Made by a program: the position numbers and the translations under genes. The notes beneath the pieces are model-generated. The model had not been told where the DNA came from, made no database searches, and saw nothing but the letters and a program-made list of their open reading frames with translations. 64,000 nt of DNA from contig JABSOY010000011.1 in NCBI GenBank assembly GCA_013215385.1, positions 1 through 64,000 of the forward strand, given 5' to 3'. This DNA comes from Colwellia sp. Lineage in GTDB: Bacteria > Pseudomonadota > Gammaproteobacteria > Enterobacterales > Alteromonadaceae. Within the stretch, counting starts at the first letter, position 1. Every line of letters begins with the position of its first letter. This document shows, piece by piece, positions 61,905 through 64,000 of the stretch.

Positions 61905-62266
61905 GAAGGAGAAAGCTCTTGCAGTTTTTGCCATAAAGTACGTTTAAGCTGAGGCGAATTTTTTAAGGTACTCAGTGATGGTGTTACTAAGTGATTATGT
62001 TGATCAATAGCTATTTCTTCATTGGCACTAAAATACCAAGTAAGTAAACCAAGTGATAATTTATTATCGTGACAAGTAATTTCCCCAACAGATAGCTCTA
62101 AACTAGTTATAACATCAAGAAATAAAGGGGTTTTCAGTAAAGAAACTAACTCTATGTCGAGGTGGTTCGCTTTATCTGTAATAACGTCATTACCGGTTTT
62201 TTTTAACTGCCAAAGGTCAATACCCATTGCTTGCAGTTGTGAAAATTGTCTTTTGGTAATGGTCAT
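61901..62266 (-). CDS. holD: DNA polymerase III psi subunit
   Basis: 121 residues. RQFSQLQAMGIDLWQLKK at the start is the conserved chi/psi interaction region, followed by a poorly conserved body. It links the clamp loader to chi and SSB. Identification rests on the N-terminal motif, the size and the overlap with rimI. The 305 bases upstream (62267-62571) contain no gene that I can support. Confidence 0.88.
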   Translation of the reverse strand: MTITKRQFSQLQAMGIDLWQLKKTGNDVITDKANHLDIELVSLLKTPLFLDVITSLELSVGEITCHDNKLSLGLLTWYFSANEEIAIDQHNHLVTPSLSTLKNSPQLKRTLWQKLQELSPS

Positions 62267-62571
62267 AAAATTATAGGGAGTCGTTGCACTAACAATGATT
62301 AATATATGATGACAGAGTTTTATCGTAATACCAAATCAATCGATTAAAACTCTTTGCTGTTTTTGATTTTGGCTTTAATTGCTAATAAAGAGGTCGATAT
62401 CTATCCTTCTTTTTATCAAACTGAAAGAGAATAAGCTCGTAGACAACAATAATATCTCATGGTGAAGTAATTATAGAGATAACGTTTACATTAATACTAA
62501 ATGAAAATATTAAGTTTTAATTTTACTGAAGGTATTCTGAGAATTGTTTTTTGAAACTATGGCTTGGAAAA

Positions 62572-62648
62572 TGGCAGGGGTGGAGAGACTCGAACTCCCA
62601 ACCATCGGTTTTGGAGACCGCTGTTCTACCAATTGGAACTACACCCCT
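62572..62648 (-). tRNA. tRNA-Trp (anticodon CCA)
   Basis: Cloverleaf on the minus strand: acceptor AGGGGTG/CACCCCT, D-stem GTTC/GAAC, anticodon loop CTCCAAA, T-arm GGGAG-TTCGAGT-CTCTC and encoded CCA. It closely matches E. coli tRNA-Trp. The outermost anticodon-stem pair (27-43) is a G-A mismatch, where E. coli has C-G. Confidence 0.95.
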
Positions 62649-62764
62649 GCAACGGATTCGAATTATACCCATGCAATTACAAAGGTAAAGCGCTAATGTT
62701 AAAAAAAATGAAATAAACAATTTCTTCGCTCAAATTATCTACATAGCGCTGATTTTAAAATCAA

Positions 62765-64000
62765 TTAACTTTGTGTATTAGAAAAACGCAGTTCTTCCGG
62801 ATAAGGAAATACATCTTCAAATTTTCCTGCCGCAACATTTTTCTGACAATTTTGCCAAAAACTGGCCTCTAGCAAATCAGCATGATGAAGTAAAAAGGCA
62901 TTTCGGTATTTAGTATTTGCTAAAGCAAAGGTTGCTAGTTCTTCAGGAAACATATCGCCAGGGGCAACAGCGTACCAAGGTTCAGCTGCATATATCTGTT
63001 CTTCGGTAATAGCTTCGGGTTTTACCCTAAAGTTTACTTCATCCATATAAGTTATTTCATCGTAATCATAAAAAATTACTCGCCCATGGCGAGTTACGCC
63101 AAAGTTTTTCAGTAACATGTCGCCAGGGAAAATATTAGCGGCAATTAATTGTTTAATGGCTTGACCATAACCATACATCGCCTCATTAATTTCTTCTTCA
63201 TTTGCTTCTGACAAATAAATATTCAAAGGGATCATTCTGCGTTCAATATAAAGGTGTTGAATAATAATCATGTCACCTTCATAGCGGATAATTGAAGAAG
63301 CAACCTTATTTAATTCTTCTAATAATTCTTTTGAAAACCGTTTTATCGGAAAGGCAACTTCTGAATATTCCATGGTGTCAGCCATTCGCCCGACTCGGTC
63401 ATGACGCTTTACTAAGAGGTATTTATCCTTTACATCTTGTTTGGTCATGTTTTTACTTGGTGAGAATTTATCCTTGATAATTTTAAAAACATAAGGGTAA
63501 GAAGGAAGAGTAAAAACCGACATCACCATGCCTTTAATACCGGCCGCGAGCACTAATTTGTCATTACTTTTGGATAAATGATCGAGGAAGTCCCGATAAA
63601 ATTGAGTTTTCCCTTGTTTATGAAACCCGATGGCAGAATACAAGTCTGCACGAGTCTTATGAGGGATTAAGGTTTTCAGGAAATTAATTAATGCATGTGG
63701 ATGTTGGCAATTTACAAAAAAGTAAGCGCGTGCAAAACCAAATACCACGGCCATATTTTCATCATCTGTTAATACCGCGTCTATATATAAACCTTTTTCA
63801 TTGTCGTTTAAAAGCGAAAATATAAAAGGGGTAACTCCGGCAGGAGAAATAACACGGCCAATAATATAAGCGCCTTTATTACGATAAAAAACAAAGTTAA
63901 GAATATCAAATTGCATTGTTTCAAATTGAAACATTGTTTTTTTCGCATTTCGACGAAAAACTTGAATTAATTGATTCACATCGTTCTCAATATCAACGTA
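62765..64000 (-). CDS. aceK: Isocitrate dehydrogenase kinase/phosphatase (partial, C-terminal part)
   Basis: The frame is open to the window edge, so about 412 C-terminal residues of an expected 570-580 are seen; the GTG at 63977-63979 is internal, since codons reading YVDIEND precede it. The kinase region has GIKGMVMSVFTLPSYPYVFK, the RPF-like segments and YDYDEITYMDE (metal and catalytic Asp). The end PYPEELRF is family-typical. It phosphorylates and dephosphorylates isocitrate dehydrogenase to switch flow into the glyoxylate bypass. Confidence 0.95.
   Translation of the reverse strand, partial: YVDIENDVNQLIQVFRRNAKKTMFQFETMQFDILNFVFYRNKGAYIIGRVISPAGVTPFIFSLLNDNEKGLYIDAVLTDDENMAVVFGFARAYFFVNCQHPHALINFLKTLIPHKTRADLYSAIGFHKQGKTQFYRDFLDHLSKSNDKLVLAAGIKGMVMSVFTLPSYPYVFKIIKDKFSPSKNMTKQDVKDKYLLVKRHDRVGRMADTMEYSEVAFPIKRFSKELLEELNKVASSIIRYEGDMIIIQHLYIERRMIPLNIYLSEANEEEINEAMYGYGQAIKQLIAANIFPGDMLLKNFGVTRHGRVIFYDYDEITYMDEVNFRVKPEAITEEQIYAAEPWYAVAPGDMFPEELATFALANTKYRNAFLLHHADLLEASFWQNCQKNVAAGKFEDVFPYPEELRFSNTQS

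Noticed and set aside
62523..62720. Open frame of 65 codons on the minus strand
   Set aside because: It runs straight through the tRNA-Trp gene.

Overview
The window reads as chromosomal DNA of a low-GC marine gammaproteobacterium of the Alteromonadales, most like Colwellia or Thalassotalea (Colwelliaceae). The evidence is AT-rich codon use, an OadGAB sodium pump, the ftsB-ispD-ispF-truD-surE-pcm-nlpD-rpoS and mutS/recA neighbourhoods, TmcA, large TonB-dependent receptors, and E. coli-like LexA, MetJ and Fur sites. The genus is an inference from gene content, not from a search.

Layout. 1-470: a decayed second copy of a tRNA 3' end with its terminator. 471-2645: a Tat-exported small subunit with a GMC oxidoreductase. 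2997-6209: oadGAB. 6468-13001: a TonB receptor, then two exported proteins that share an unexplained W-x-P-G-D motif. 13351-16780: pdxH, a 55-residue protein and tmcA. 16807-19358: a 35-bp perfect palindrome with a Fur-box core between two small overlapping genes and an ABC-2 exporter. 19473-27505: a CadC-like membrane regulator, a TonB receptor, a PPP-type phosphatase, ybaN and a DUF4202 protein. 27761-31975: pyrG, eno and an MscS channel. 32136-39435: the ftsB-to-rpoS cluster. 39518-48974: mutS, a recA relic, recA, metA and metH. 49089-57953: a radA relic, a PilZ protein, serB, smp, tatD, an HDOD regulator and argS. 58159-61326: a long palindrome, prfC, a relic of napF and napD, and a small orphan gene. 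61455-64000: rimI, holD, tRNA-Trp and the 3' part of aceK.

Most genes are housekeeping. OadGAB couples oxaloacetate decarboxylation to sodium export. MetA and MetH carry out two steps of methionine synthesis, and metA has a MetJ operator. IspD and IspF act in the MEP pathway. SurE, Pcm, NlpD and RpoS form the usual stationary-phase neighbourhood.

The most unusual content is gene decay and replacement. The SOS promoter of recA is intact but drives a broken 5' copy of recA. The working recA lies about 390 bp further on, has no LexA box of its own, and changes codon style at about codon 170, almost exactly where the relic stops. This suggests a chimeric recA whose 5' half came from a donor. radA, in its usual place beside a PilZ gene and serB, has lost its ATPase core. 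napF and napD survive only as remnants behind an FNR-like site. I found no CRISPR array, complete insertion sequence, prophage or recognisable defence system. The best candidates for undescribed biology are the motif-sharing exported pair (8850-13001) and the two-gene small-protein operon next to the Fur-type palindrome (16807-17267).
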